From Streptomyces cyaneofuscatus (lineage in GTDB: Bacteria; Actinomycetota; Actinomycetes; Streptomycetales; Streptomycetaceae), in the NCBI RefSeq assembly GCF_000718135.1, contig NZ_JOEM01000014.1, positions 124,001 through 188,000 of the forward strand: DNA of 64,000 nucleotides, given 5' to 3'. Under the pieces are notes generated by a model. The model searched no databases and was not told where the DNA came from. It saw nothing but the letters and a program-made list of their open reading frames with translations. The translations under genes and the position numbers were made by a program. This document shows, in pieces, positions 1-10,985 of the stretch (the stretch's first letter is position 1; every line of letters begins with the position of its first letter).

Positions 1-456
1 CTGCTGCTGGGGCGCGTCCTGCGCGACGCCCTGCTCTTCACGTTCCAGGCGGTCCTGCTGGTGCTCGCCGCACTGCTCATGGGGTTGCGCGCACCGCTGG
101 CCGGCATCCTCATCGGCTTCGCGTTCACGGGTGTGCTGGCGCTCGCGCTGGCCTCGCTGTCGTACGCCCTGGCCATGCGGGTCGCCACCCCGCAGGAGTT
201 CGGGCCGGTGATCAACGCGGTGACGATGCCCGCCATGCTGCTCTCCGGTCTGATGCTGCCCATCACCCTGGGCCCCGCCTGGCTGGACGTGGTCTCGCAC
301 TTCACCCCGTTCCGCTATCTGGTGGACGCGGTACGGGACGCCTACACGGGCTCGTACGCCACCGCGCACATGCTGTACGGGGTCCTGGTGGCCGTGGGCT
401 TCGCCCTGCTGGCCGTGACAGTGGGCACACGGGTCTTCCAGCGGGCCGGAGCGTAA
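1..456 (+). CDS. ABC-2 type transporter permease, C-terminal part
   Basis: The frame is open from the first base of the window, so the gene starts upstream and only the last 151 residues are seen. They are strongly hydrophobic, with about four membrane segments separated by short loops, and include the pattern PAMLLSGLMLPI followed by a conserved P-F-R-Y-L-V-D-A stretch. This is typical of the C-terminal half of ABC-2 export permeases of the drug/daunorubicin (DrrB) kind. Such proteins sit in the cytoplasmic membrane and pair with an ATPase that would be encoded just upstream, outside the window. The substrate cannot be told from this fragment. Confidence 0.8.
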   Translation: MLLGRVLRDALLFTFQAVLLVLAALLMGLRAPLAGILIGFAFTGVLALALASLSYALAMRVATPQEFGPVINAVTMPAMLLSGLMLPITLGPAWLDVVSHFTPFRYLVDAVRDAYTGSYATAHMLYGVLVAVGFALLAVTVGTRVFQRAGA

Positions 457-469
457 CTACGCTGGGCCC

Positions 470-1042
470 ATGGTCAATCTGACGCGCATCTACACCCGGA
501 CCGGCGACCAGGGCACCACCGCCCTCGGCGACATGAGCCGCACCGCCAAGACCGATCTGCGGATCGCGGCGTACGCGGACGCCAACGAGGCCAACGCGGT
601 GATCGGGACCGCCGTCGCGCTGGGGCAGCTCTCCGAGGACGTGGTGAAGGTCCTCGTACGGGTCCAGAACGACCTCTTCGACGTGGGTGCCGACCTGTCC
701 ACGCCGGTGGTCGAGGACCCGGAGTACCCGCCGCTGCGGGTCGAGCAGTCCTACATCGACAAGCTGGAGGCGGACTGCGACCGTTTCCTGGAGGAGCTGG
801 AGAAGCTGCGCAGCTTCATCCTTCCGGGGGGTACGCCGGGGGCCGCGCTGCTCCACCAGGCGTGCACGGTGGTCCGGCGCGCCGAGCGGTCGACCTGGGC
901 GGCGCTGGAGGTGCACGGCGACGTGATGAACACGCTGACCGCCACCTACCTCAACCGCCTCTCCGACCTCCTGTTCATCCTGGCGCGCAGCGCCAACAAG
1001 GAGGTCGGGGACGTGCTGTGGGTGCCGGGCGGTGAGCGTTAG
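470..1042 (+). CDS. cob(I)yrinic acid a,c-diamide adenosyltransferase (PduO type)
   Basis: The 190-residue product transfers the adenosyl group of ATP to cob(I)alamin, making coenzyme B12. The N-terminus carries the ATP-binding signature TRTGDQGTTAL at residues 8-18. The middle has FILPGG, and the C-terminal half has the RRAER motif, all hallmarks of the PduO family of small all-helical trimeric enzymes. Length is normal for the family. It starts 13 bases after the permease stop. Its TAG stop overlaps the TAA stop of the convergent membrane-protein gene, so there is no room for a terminator between them. No cobalamin riboswitch is seen in front of it. Confidence 0.93.
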   Translation: MVNLTRIYTRTGDQGTTALGDMSRTAKTDLRIAAYADANEANAVIGTAVALGQLSEDVVKVLVRVQNDLFDVGADLSTPVVEDPEYPPLRVEQSYIDKLEADCDRFLEELEKLRSFILPGGTPGAALLHQACTVVRRAERSTWAALEVHGDVMNTLTATYLNRLSDLLFILARSANKEVGDVLWVPGGER

Positions 1043-1617
1043 AACCGGTCGGCCGGCTCGCGTTCCGCCGCCGCGTCCGTGTTCTTGGGGGCCTGCTTCG
1101 GGAAGAGCGTGTAGCCGCCGGCGATGATCACGTTGATGCCGATCACCAGGAGCATCTTCTGTTGCCAGCCCTGGAGCGAGCTGACGGCGCCGTCCGGACC
1201 GACGTACCAGACCGCCGCCTGGAGCAGGCCCAGCGCGACCGCCGCCGCGAGGATCCAGCGGGCGGCGGTGCGCCACTCGTGGACGGCGCGGGCCGTGCCG
1301 TACTTCGGCGGCTTCACCGGCGGCGGGCCGCCGAACCAGCGGTGCGCGACCCAGGCGTCCACCTTCTTGATGGTGTGATGGCCGAGGCCCACGGTGAAGC
1401 CGATGTAGACGGCGGCCAGCCCGTGCTTCCAGTCGGGCTCGGCGCCGTTCCTCAGGTCGATCACCGTCACCACGAGCAGCACCACCTCCAGCAGCGGCTC
1501 GCAGAGCAGTACGGCCGCGCCGAGCTTCGGCTTCCTCACGACGTACCGCAGCGCGAGCCCGGCGGCCAGCAGCACCCAGAAGGCGACCTCGCAGGCCACC
1601 ACCAGTAGAGCGATCAC
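1039..1617 (-). CDS. Integral membrane protein of unknown function
   Basis: The frame is open far upstream, but the GTG at 1617 has a good Shine-Dalgarno (GGGAGGAGAG) about 4 bases before it and gives a 192-residue protein that begins directly in a hydrophobic helix. About five membrane segments can be read (near residues 1-25, 33-55, 65-85, 125-147 and 160-178). A basic loop with V-D-A-W-V-A-H-R-W-F and a charged tail follow. No catalytic motif is visible. It is divergent from the chitinase sensor kinase and overlaps the adenosyltransferase stop by four bases. Function unknown; it looks like a conserved actinobacterial membrane protein. Confidence 0.75.
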   Translation of the reverse strand: MIALLVVACEVAFWVLLAAGLALRYVVRKPKLGAAVLLCEPLLEVVLLVVTVIDLRNGAEPDWKHGLAAVYIGFTVGLGHHTIKKVDAWVAHRWFGGPPPVKPPKYGTARAVHEWRTAARWILAAAVALGLLQAAVWYVGPDGAVSSLQGWQQKMLLVIGINVIIAGGYTLFPKQAPKNTDAAAEREPADRF

Positions 1618-1705
1618 AGCTTCTCTCCTCCCGTTCCCCTCCAGCCTCCCGTCCGCCGGGCGGGGATACGTCGTCGGCGGTGACGAAACGGGACTGCATC
1701 CTTCG

Positions 1706-2956
1706 ATGTACTCGCGCCTCGGTCTGCGAAGGGAGGCCCGGCGACGGTGGTGCGTGTTGGATGGAAGGGTGTTCACCTCGATCCGCCCCCACCGCGACGA
1801 CGTGGCCCTCGCCGTCTCCGGGCTGCTCGGGGGGCTGCTCCTGTGGCTGCTCGGCCTGCACACCCAGGGCGGCCGTCCCTTCTCCGCGCCCTGGGTCACC
1901 CTCGTACCGCTGGCCGTGACGGCCGCGATGGAGCTGCTGCGCCGGAGCGCTCCGCGCACCGCGCTGACCGTAGCCGTGCTCGCGCTGATCGCCGACCAGT
2001 TCACCCGGGGCAGTCTGGCCACCGTCCTGATGTTCACGGACGTCATGTACGCGGCCGTCCTGTACGGGACCCCGGCCGCCGCCCGCCGTCTCCCGGTGGC
2101 CACGCTCCTGATCACCGTCGCGTCCACGATCGGGTTCCTGGCCTGGTTCCGCAGGCCCGAGGCGCTGCTGATCGGCGTCGTCATCGGGCTGGTCTCGTTC
2201 ATCCCCGCCATCACCGGGGTCAGTGTCCGCAACCACCGCACCGCCGCCGAGGCCGCCCGGCTGGCCGCCGCGCAGACCGCGCGGCTGGCCGAGATGGACC
2301 GGGTGCAGGCGGTGATCGCCGAGCGGGCCCGGATGGCCCGGGAGCTGCACGACATGGTCGCCAACCACCTTTCCGCCGTGGCGATCCACTCCACGGCGGC
2401 CCTCTCCATCGACGACCCGGAGACCTCGCGGAACGCGCTGAAGGTGATCCGGGAGAACAGCGTGGAGGGGCTCGCGGAGATGCGCCGGCTGATCGGGCTG
2501 CTGCGCGAGGGCGGTGAGGACAGCGCCCCGGCCGCGGCGCCGACGCTGGCATCGCTGGACGCCCTGATCGCGCAGGCGAACACCAACGGCGCCCCGAGCG
2601 GGCTGGTCTGCGCGCTGGAGGACACCCGGGCGGCGGGGTCCGCGGCGCTGCCGACCCCCGTCGAGCTGGCCGCGTACCGGATCGTGCAGGAGTCCCTCAC
2701 CAACGCCCTCAAGCACGCGGCGCCGGGGCCGGTGACCGTGCGGCTCGACCTCACCGGCGACGTACTGGCGGTCGAGGTGACCAGTGTGTCCGGCAGTCGG
2801 CCCGGGCCCACCGCGCCGGGGTCGGGGGCCGGTCTGGTGGGGATGCGGGAGCGGGTGGCGCTGCTGGGTGGGTCGTTCGAAGCGGGTTGCGTGGACGGGA
2901 AGTTGTGGCGGGTTCGGGCGGAACTGCCCGTTGGGGAAAGGGAGATGCGGGAATGA
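1706..2956 (+). CDS. chiS: NarL-family sensor histidine kinase, probable ChiS
   Basis: This 416-residue sensor kinase has about five N-terminal membrane segments, then a dimerisation/phosphoacceptor HisKA_3 domain and a C-terminal HATPase. The phosphoacceptor is His215 in ARELHDMVANHLSAVAIH, followed by the N-box ESLTNALKHA and a degenerate G-box (SGAGLVGMRERV). It overlaps the response regulator by ATGA, so the two are coupled. In S. coelicolor a sensor/regulator pair in front of a GH18 chitinase gene is known as ChiS/ChiR; the symbol is given by that order and is an inference. The start is uncertain: ATG 1706 has no clear ribosome-binding site, and GTG 1754 or GTG 1769 are alternatives. Confidence 0.88.
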   Translation: MYSRLGLRREARRRWCVLDGRVFTSIRPHRDDVALAVSGLLGGLLLWLLGLHTQGGRPFSAPWVTLVPLAVTAAMELLRRSAPRTALTVAVLALIADQFTRGSLATVLMFTDVMYAAVLYGTPAAARRLPVATLLITVASTIGFLAWFRRPEALLIGVVIGLVSFIPAITGVSVRNHRTAAEAARLAAAQTARLAEMDRVQAVIAERARMARELHDMVANHLSAVAIHSTAALSIDDPETSRNALKVIRENSVEGLAEMRRLIGLLREGGEDSAPAAAPTLASLDALIAQANTNGAPSGLVCALEDTRAAGSAALPTPVELAAYRIVQESLTNALKHAAPGPVTVRLDLTGDVLAVEVTSVSGSRPGPTAPGSGAGLVGMRERVALLGGSFEAGCVDGKLWRVRAELPVGEREMRE

Positions 2957-3603
2957 CGATCCGGGTACTGGTGGCCGAGGACCAGGCAGCCGTACGGGCG
3001 GGGCTGGTGCTGATCCTCTCCAGCGCGCCGGACATCGAGGTCGTCGGGGAGGCGGAGGACGGCGAGGCGGCGGTGCGCCTGGCGCGTGAACTCCGGCCGG
3101 ATCTCGTCCTGATGGATGTGCAGATGCCTCGGCTGGACGGGGTGGCGGCGACCCGGCAGGTGGTGGCGGAGGAGCTGGCGGACGTCCTGGTGCTGACCAC
3201 GTTCGACCTGGACGAGTACGTCTTCGGGGCGCTGCGGGCGGGGGCCTCGGGTTTCCTGCTGAAGAACACCGACGCCCGCGATCTGCTGGAGGCGGTACGG
3301 ACGGTGGCGCGCGGCGAGGGGCTGATCGCCCCGGCCGTGACCCGGCGGCTGATCGCGGAGTTCGCGGGGGTGCGGAGCGTACGGGCGGCGGGTGCGGCCG
3401 ATCCGGCGGTACTGGAGGCGCTGACCCGGCGGGAGCGGGAGGTGCTGGGGTGCCTCGGCGAGGGGCTGCCGAACGCGGAGATCGCGCTGCGGCTCTCGAT
3501 GGCGGAGGCGACGGTGAAGACGCACGTCAGCAGATTGCTGGCCAAGCTGGGGCTGCGCAGCCGGGTCCAGGCGGCCGTGTTGGCACAGGAGTTGGGGATC
3601 TGA
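2953..3603 (+). CDS. chiR: LuxR-family response regulator, probable ChiR
   Basis: The 216-residue protein is a standard NarL/FixJ regulator. A receiver domain (residues 1-120) has the acidic pair E10-D11, the phosphoacceptor Asp in LVLMDVQMPRLDG and the conserved Lys in GFLLKNT. A LuxR helix-turn-helix follows (about 150-210, LTRREREVLGCL and ATVKTHVSRLLAKLGLRSR). The ATG at 2953 overlaps the kinase stop, which fixes the start against an upstream in-frame extension. The chitinase promoter lies 85 bases downstream, which suggests this regulator acts on it. Which DNA site it binds cannot be told from the sequence. Confidence 0.92.
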   Translation: MTIRVLVAEDQAAVRAGLVLILSSAPDIEVVGEAEDGEAAVRLARELRPDLVLMDVQMPRLDGVAATRQVVAEELADVLVLTTFDLDEYVFGALRAGASGFLLKNTDARDLLEAVRTVARGEGLIAPAVTRRLIAEFAGVRSVRAAGAADPAVLEALTRREREVLGCLGEGLPNAEIALRLSMAEATVKTHVSRLLAKLGLRSRVQAAVLAQELGI

Positions 3604-3639
3604 CGGCGGCGGGGGCCCGGGCGCGGCCCGAGACCGCGA

Positions 3640-3680
3640 AGGGCCGGATTCCGGTCCGATTCCGGGCCGGTTCCGGCCCT
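3640..3680 (+). terminator. Hairpin after the response regulator gene
   Basis: A 9-base stem (AGGGCCGGA at 3640-3648 with TCCGGCCCT at 3672-3680) lies 37 bases after the regulator stop and just before the chitinase promoter. A short CGATCTTT follows rather than a clean T-run, so termination strength is uncertain. Confidence 0.5.
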
Positions 3681-3687
3681 CGATCTT

Positions 3688-3729
3688 TGGTCCAGACCTC
3701 TTGACGATTGGTCCAGACCTTCCTAATGT
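3688..3729 (+). promoter_or_regulatory. Chitinase promoter with paired direct repeats
   Basis: The 12-base sequence TGGTCCAGACCT occurs twice, at 3688-3699 and 3709-3720, 21 bases (two helical turns) apart. Between the copies is TTGACG (3701-3706) as -35. TAATGT (3724-3729) lies 17 bases further as -10, so the second repeat fills the spacer. This arrangement is the known layout of Streptomyces chitinase promoters, where the repeats mediate chitin induction and glucose repression. Each repeat also resembles the DasR site (TGGTCTAGACCA) in 10 of 12 positions. Confidence 0.9.
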
Positions 3730-3837
3730 CACCCATCACACACTGCGGTGAGTACGAGAGCACCCGTACTCAGGGCGGCGCAGGGTTTGCAGTCCACGAA
3801 TCATCCCCGTTTGCTGGACCTCACCCGAGGAGCACCG

Positions 3838-5712
3838 TTGAGCACTGATACTCCCCCACGCCGTAGCCGGTTCAGATGGATCCCGCTGCGCAGCAGCCGG
3901 TCCAAGGTCATCGCCGGTCTCACCGCTCTGGCCGTGCCGTTCGCCGCGATGGTAGGTCTCGCGACTCCGGCCGCGGCGGCCACGTCGGCCACCGCCACGT
4001 ACACGAAGAAGTCCGACTGGAGCAGCGGCTTCGAGGGCCAGTGGACGGTGAAGAACACCGGCACCACGGCGCTCTCCTCCTGGACCATCGAGTGGGACTA
4101 CCCCGCCGGGACCCGGGTCAACTCCGCCTGGGACGCCACCGTCACCAACTCGGGCAACAGCTGGACCGCCAAGAACCTGGGCTGGAACGGCAGCATCGCC
4201 CCCGGCGCCAGCGTCAGCTTCGGCTTCAACGGCTCCGGCCCCGGCGCCCCCAGCGGCTGTAAGCTCAACGGCGCCTCCTGCGACGGCTCCACCGTCCCCG
4301 GCGACAACCCGCCCTCCGCCCCCGGCACCCCCACGACCAGCGACGTCACCAACACCTCGGTGAAGCTGAGCTGGAGCGCGGCCACCGACGACAAGGGCGT
4401 CAAGAACTACGACGTCCTGCGCAACGGCGCCAAGATCGCCACGGTCACCGACACCACGTACACCAACACCGGACTGACCGCCGGCACCGACTACACGTAC
4501 GCCGTCCAGGCCCGGGACACCATCGACCAGCTCGGCCCGGTCTCCGGCTCCGTCTCGGTCCGCACCACCGGCGGTGGCGGCGGCGAGCAGCCCGGCGGCG
4601 ACAAGATCAACCTGGGCTACTTCACCAACTGGGGCGTCTACGGGCGCAACTACCACGTCAAGAACCTGGTGACGTCCGGCTCCGCGGCGAAGATCACGCA
4701 CATCAACTACGCCTTCGGCAACGTGCAGAACGGCAAGTGCACCATCGGTGACTCCTACGCCGACTACGACAAGGCGTACACCGCCGACCAGTCCGTCGAC
4801 GGCAAGGCCGACACCTGGGACCAGCCCCTGCGCGGCAACTTCAACCAGCTGCGCAAGCTGAAGGCCCAGTACCCGCACATCAAGATCCTCTGGTCGTTCG
4901 GCGGCTGGACCTGGTCCGGCGGCTTCCCCCAGGCCGCGCAGAACCCCGCCGCCTTCGCCCAGTCCTGCTACGACCTGGTCGAGGACCCCCGCTGGGCCGA
5001 TGTCTTCGACGGCATCGACCTCGACTGGGAGTACCCCAACGCCTGCGGTCTGACCTGTGACACCAGCGGTCCGGCCGCGCTCAAGAACCTCGCCTCGGCC
5101 GTGAAGACGAAGTTCGGCGCGGGCAACCTGGTCACCGCCGCCATCACCGCGGACGGCTCGGCCGGCGGCAAGATCGACGCCGCCGACTACGCGGGCGCCG
5201 CCCAGTCCTTCGACTGGTACAACGTGATGACGTACGACTTCTTCGGCGCCTGGGCGGCCAAGGGCCCGACGGCCCCGCACTCGCCGCTGACCCCGTACAC
5301 GGGCATCCCGCAGGAGGGCTTCACCTCCGCCGACGCCATCGCCAAGCTGAAGGCCAAGGGCGTCCCGGCCAAGAAGCTGCTCCTCGGCATCGGCTTCTAC
5401 GGCCGCGGCTGGACCGGCGTCACCCAGTCCGCCCCCGGCGGCACGGCGACCGGCGCGGCCCCGGGCACGTACGAGGCGGGCATCGAGGACTACAAGGTCC
5501 TCAAGAACACCTGCCCGGCCACCGGCACCATCGCCGGTACGGCCTACGCCCACTGCGGCACCAACTGGTGGAGCTACGACACCCCGGCCACCATCGGCTC
5601 CAAGATGACCTGGGCGAAGAACCAGGGCCTGGGTGGCGCGTTCTTCTGGGAGTTCTCCGGTGACACCACCAACGGCGAACTGGTGAGCGCGATCAACAGC
5701 GGCCTCAAGTAG
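3838..5712 (+). CDS. chiC: Secreted chitinase: CBM2, fibronectin III, GH18
   Basis: This enzyme hydrolyses chitin outside the cell. TTG 3838 is chosen as start because GAGGAG lies five bases before it; the upstream in-frame GTG 3748 has no ribosome-binding site and lies only about 12 bases after the expected transcription start. The 624-residue product has a basic N-terminus, a signal helix and an ATPAAAATS cleavage region near residue 47. Then come a CBM2 chitin/cellulose-binding domain (about 50-145), a fibronectin III domain (about 160-245), a GGGGGEQPGG linker and the GH18 barrel (about 257-624). The catalytic motif DGIDLDWEYPN is intact, with the acid at Glu398. Confidence 0.96.
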   Translation: MSTDTPPRRSRFRWIPLRSSRSKVIAGLTALAVPFAAMVGLATPAAAATSATATYTKKSDWSSGFEGQWTVKNTGTTALSSWTIEWDYPAGTRVNSAWDATVTNSGNSWTAKNLGWNGSIAPGASVSFGFNGSGPGAPSGCKLNGASCDGSTVPGDNPPSAPGTPTTSDVTNTSVKLSWSAATDDKGVKNYDVLRNGAKIATVTDTTYTNTGLTAGTDYTYAVQARDTIDQLGPVSGSVSVRTTGGGGGEQPGGDKINLGYFTNWGVYGRNYHVKNLVTSGSAAKITHINYAFGNVQNGKCTIGDSYADYDKAYTADQSVDGKADTWDQPLRGNFNQLRKLKAQYPHIKILWSFGGWTWSGGFPQAAQNPAAFAQSCYDLVEDPRWADVFDGIDLDWEYPNACGLTCDTSGPAALKNLASAVKTKFGAGNLVTAAITADGSAGGKIDAADYAGAAQSFDWYNVMTYDFFGAWAAKGPTAPHSPLTPYTGIPQEGFTSADAIAKLKAKGVPAKKLLLGIGFYGRGWTGVTQSAPGGTATGAAPGTYEAGIEDYKVLKNTCPATGTIAGTAYAHCGTNWWSYDTPATIGSKMTWAKNQGLGGAFFWEFSGDTTNGELVSAINSGLK

Positions 5713-5747
5713 CCCTCACGCCGTAACAACCACCAGCGCCACCCCCC

Positions 5748-5794
5748 GAAAAGCGCCGGGGAGACGGGTCCGCCCCCCGTCTCCCCGGCTTTTC
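5748..5794. terminator. Bidirectional terminator between chiC and DUF2550 gene
   Basis: A long stem pairs the GAAAAGC(GC)CGGGGAGACGGG arm (5748-5767) with CCCGTCTCCCCGGCTTTTC (5776-5794). The loop is 8 bases. One arm begins with A-rich and the other ends with T-rich sequence, so it can end transcription from both convergent genes. Confidence 0.9.
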
Positions 5795-5813
5795 GCTGTG
5801 TACGCAGGTGGCT

Positions 5814-6260
5814 CTAGGCCACGTTGACCCGCTGGCCGGGCGGCGCCGCCTCCAGCCAGGCGAGGAAGCCGGTCAGGGCGTCCTCGCTCATCGCCAGCTC
5901 CAGGCGGGTCCCCCGGTGGAGACAGCCGAGCACGACGGAGTCGGAGAGCAGCGCGAGCTCCTCCTCGCCCTCCGGAAGCCGGCGGGCGATCACCTCGATC
6001 GCAGAACGCTCCAGGCCCCGGCGGGGGCGAGGAGCGTAGGAGAAGACACGGAACCAGTCGACGCGGTCACCGCTGTAGCGGGCGACCCCGTAGACCCAGC
6101 CTTTGCCGGAGGGGTCCGGCTCCTCGGAGACGTCCCAGCGGAGGGAACAGTCGAAGGTGCCTCCGGACCGCTGGATCAGTCGTCGGCGCAGGCCGAAGAC
6201 GAACAGTCCCACCAGGACCAGCACGATGACGGACACGCCCACCCACAACGCGAGGACCAT
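5814..6260 (-). CDS. DUF2550 membrane protein downstream of atpC
   Basis: The 148-residue product has one N-terminal membrane helix (residues 1-23), a short RRR anchor and a soluble domain with the pattern GTFDCSLRW, then WFRVFS and ERSAIEVIARR. This is the DUF2550 family found next to atpC across Actinobacteria. ATG 6260 has GAGGAGG nine bases upstream; GTG 6266, only three bases from that site, is less likely. It follows the ATP synthase operon on the same strand, but a strong hairpin lies between. Function is unknown; the conserved neighbourhood suggests a link with ATP synthase or the cell envelope. Confidence 0.85.
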   Translation of the reverse strand: MVLALWVGVSVIVLVLVGLFVFGLRRRLIQRSGGTFDCSLRWDVSEEPDPSGKGWVYGVARYSGDRVDWFRVFSYAPRPRRGLERSAIEVIARRLPEGEEELALLSDSVVLGCLHRGTRLELAMSEDALTGFLAWLEAAPPGQRVNVA

Positions 6261-6286
6261 CTCCACCGACCTCCTCGCATCGTCGA

Positions 6287-6321
6287 GTAACGGGTAACGC
6301 GTAGCGCGTAACGGATAACGA
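6287..6321. repeat. Five tandem 7-base repeats (GTAACGG-like)
   Basis: Five head-to-tail heptamers read GTAACGG, GTAACGC, GTAGCGC, GTAACGG and ATAACGA. They lie 26 bases before the DUF2550 start codon, in the spacer between it and atpC. They could be a slippage tract or a protein-binding array. Confidence 0.7.
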
Positions 6322-6352
6322 ACCGATTCGAACTGAACTGCACCTGCATCGC

Positions 6353-6399
6353 CTCAGCCGCGACACGGCTGGATTTCTCCAGCTCGGGCCGCGGCTGAG
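6353..6399 (-). terminator. Nested hairpin at the end of the atp operon
   Basis: CTCAGCCGCG (6353-6362) pairs perfectly with CGCGGCTGAG (6390-6399). An inner hairpin GCTGGA-TTTC-TCCAGC occupies 6368-6383. It lies 24 bases after the atpC stop. There is no T-run on the minus strand, so it may be a processing or partial termination site. Confidence 0.65.
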
Positions 6400-6423
6400 T
6401 AAAAACATCGCTCCGTGGGGGTG

Positions 6424-6798
6424 CTAGTGCACCGCCACCGCGCGCAGACGGATCTCGGCGCGCCGCTCAGCGGCGGCGTCCGCGTCCGACTTCGCGCGCT
6501 CCAGCGCGCGCTCGGCGCGCTGGACATCGATCTCGTCCGCCAGCTCGACGATCTCGGCCAGCAGCGACAGCTTGTTGTCCGCGAACGAGATGAAACCACC
6601 GTGCACAGCGGCGATGACGGTACCGCCCTCGCTCGTGCGGATCGTCACCGGGCCCGATTCCAGCACACCGAGAAGCGGCTGGTGACCGGGCATGATGCCG
6701 ATGTCGCCGGACGTGGTACGCGCGACGACCAGGGTGGCCTCGCCGGACCAGACACTGCGGTCCGCGGCGACCAGCTCCACATGCAGCTCAGCAGCCAA
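6424..6798 (-). CDS. atpC: ATP synthase F1 subunit epsilon
   Basis: This 124-residue subunit is part of the central stalk of F1 and regulates ATP hydrolysis. The N-terminal beta-sandwich has GDIGIMPGHQPLLG and ESGPVTI. The C-terminal helices are rich in A, E and R (QRAERALERAK). TTG 6798 is chosen because GAGGAG lies five bases upstream and the protein then begins AAELHVELVAADR as in relatives; an upstream GTG would add seven residues. It is the last gene of the operon and is separated from atpD by a 109-base spacer full of inverted repeats. Confidence 0.95.
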   Translation of the reverse strand: MAAELHVELVAADRSVWSGEATLVVARTTSGDIGIMPGHQPLLGVLESGPVTIRTSEGGTVIAAVHGGFISFADNKLSLLAEIVELADEIDVQRAERALERAKSDADAAAERRAEIRLRAVAVH

Positions 6799-6817
6799 GG
6801 AGACTCCTCGGGTCACC

Positions 6818-6907
6818 ACCCGGCCGCGCGGCCGGGTGTCGGTTCAATTCTACGGGGCGTGGTGAGGGGGGCGGGACCAGCCCCACCCCCCTCGGTGAGC
6901 CGGAGGC

Positions 6908-6909
<2 letters not shown>
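6818..6909 (-). other. Cluster of hairpins between atpD and atpC
   Basis: Three inverted repeats lie here: a perfect 20-base GC palindrome (6818-6837, ACCCGGCCGC with GCGGCCGGGT), GAGGGGGG (6864-6871) with CCCCCCTC (6886-6893), and GAGCC-GGA-GGCTC (6897-6909), which overlaps the last codons of atpD. No T-runs follow. They look like mRNA stability or partial termination elements that could set the epsilon level apart from beta. Confidence 0.7.
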
Positions 6910-9267
<2,358 letters not shown>

Positions 9268-9270
9268 CGA

Positions 9271-10842
9271 TCAGCCCTCGCCCAGGAGCTTGCCGTCCGA
9301 GGTCTCGAACTGCTGCTTGAAGGCGGCGATCGCGTCGGCGATCGACTGCAGCGTGTCGTCGGACATCTTGCCGCCCTCGGCGATGCTGGTCAGGAGGTCC
9401 TTGCGCTCGCGGCGCAGGTACTCCAGCAGCTCGGCCTCGAAGCGACGGATGTCCTCGACCGGGACGTCGTCCATCTTGCCCGTGGTACCGGCCCAGACGG
9501 AGACGACCTGCTCCTCCATCGGGAACGGGGCGTACTGGGGCTGCTTCAGCAGCTCGACCATGCGCTTACCGCGCTCCAGCGAGGCCTTCGAGGCCGCGTC
9601 CAGGTCGGAACCGAAGGCGGCGAACGCCTCCAGCTCGCGGTACTGGGCGAGGTCCACGCGGAGCCGGCCGGAGACCTGCTTCATGGCCTTGTGCTGGGCG
9701 GAGCCGCCGACTCGGGAGACCGAGATACCGACGTTGAGCGCCGGACGCTGACCCGCGTTGAACAGGTCGGACTCCAGGAAGCACTGGCCGTCGGTGATGG
9801 AGATGACGTTGGTCGGGATGAACGCCGACACGTCGTTCGCCTTGGTCTCGACGATCGGGAGGCCCGTCATCGAACCGGCACCCATCTCGTCGGAGAGCTT
9901 GGCGCAGCGCTCCAGCAGACGCGAGTGCAGGTAGAAGACGTCACCCGGGTAGGCCTCACGGCCCGGCGGGCGGCGCAGCAGCAGGGACACGGCGCGGTAG
10001 GCGTCGGCCTGCTTCGAGAGGTCGTCGAAGATGATCAGGACGTGCTTGCCCTGGTACATCCAGTGCTGGCCGATGGCCGAACCGGTGTACGGCGCCAGGT
10101 ACTTGAAGCCGGCCGGGTCGGACGCCGGAGCGGCGACGATGGTCGTGTACTCCAGCGCGCCGGCCTCTTCGAGCGCACCACGCACGGAGGCGATGGTGGA
10201 GCCCTTCTGACCGATGGCGACGTAGATGCAGCGCACCTGCTTGTTCACGTCGCCGGAGCGCCAGTTGTCGCGCTGGTTGATGATCGTGTCGACGGCCAGA
10301 GCGGTCTTACCCGTCTGACGGTCGCCGATGATCAGCTGACGCTGGCCGCGGCCGATCGGCACCATGGCGTCGACGGCCTTGTAGCCGGTCTGCATCGGCT
10401 CGTGCACCGACTTGCGGACCATGACGCCAGGGGCCTGCAGCTCGAGGGCGCGGCGGCCGTCGGTCGCGATCTCGCCGAGACCGTCGATCGGCTGGCCGAG
10501 CGGGTCGACGACGCGGCCGAGGTAGCCCTCGCCGACGCCGACGGAGAGCACCTCACCGGTGCGCTGCACCGGCTGGCCCTCCTCGATACCGCTGAACTCG
10601 CCGAGAACGATCGCACCGATCTCGCGCTCCTCGAGGTTGAGGGCGAGACCGAGGGTTCCGTCCTCGAACTTCAGCAGCTCGTTCGCCATGGCGGAGGGCA
10701 GGCCCTCCACCTTCGCGATGCCGTCGCCGGCAACGCTGACCGTACCGACCTCCTCGCGCGAGGCCGCGTCCGGCTGGTACGACTGGACAAAGTTCTCCAG
10801 TGCGTCCCGGATCTCCTCCGGCCGGATCGTGAGCTCCGCCAT
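9271..10842 (-). CDS. atpA: ATP synthase F1 subunit alpha
   Basis: The 523-residue non-catalytic nucleotide-binding subunit has Walker A GDRQTGKT at residues 173-180, the strand [12 protein letters not shown], and the signature [17 protein letters not shown] near residue 370. ATG 10842 is chosen because the protein then starts [15 protein letters not shown] like relatives. The open frame continues upstream to 10929 through spacer sequence with no family similarity. A 143-base spacer separates it from atpH, the second longest within the operon (atpI-atpB is longer). Confidence 0.99.
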   Translation of the reverse strand: MAELTIRPEEIRDALENFVQSYQPDAASREEVGTVSVAGDGIAKVEGLPSAMANELLKFEDGTLGLALNLEEREIGAIVLGEFSGIEEGQPVQRTGEVLSVGVGEGYLGRVVDPLGQPIDGLGEIATDGRRALELQAPGVMVRKSVHEPMQTGYKAVDAMVPIGRGQRQLIIGDRQTGKTALAVDTIINQRDNWRSGDVNKQVRCIYVAIGQKGSTIASVRGALEEAGALEYTTIVAAPASDPAGFKYLAPYTGSAIGQHWMYQGKHVLIIFDDLSKQADAYRAVSLLLRRPPGREAYPGDVFYLHSRLLERCAKLSDEMGAGSMTGLPIVETKANDVSAFIPTNVISITDGQCFLESDLFNAGQRPALNVGISVSRVGGSAQHKAMKQVSGRLRVDLAQYRELEAFAAFGSDLDAASKASLERGKRMVELLKQPQYAPFPMEEQVVSVWAGTTGKMDDVPVEDIRRFEAELLEYLRRERKDLLTSIAEGGKMSDDTLQSIADAIAAFKQQFETSDGKLLGEG

Positions 10843-10985
10843 CTGGGTTCCCTGCTCTCCTTGTTGGGCCCGAAGTTTCTTAAGGGGGTCTGGGGGCCGA
10901 CCCCCAGGAATCTTCTGCAATTTCTGCACGGCCCAACCGGGCCGCTGGTCTTGCTTGTTCTGCTGCCTTGCTCTGCTGCGCTGTG

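Noticed and set aside
470..1042. Cobalamin riboswitch in front of the adenosyltransferase gene
   Set aside because: Only 13 bases separate it from the permease stop, and no B12-box-like sequence is seen there.
302..2716. 804-residue minus-strand open frame at the window start
   Set aside because: It lies over the adenosyltransferase and sensor kinase genes in a shadow frame, with Arg/Gly/Pro-rich low-complexity translation.
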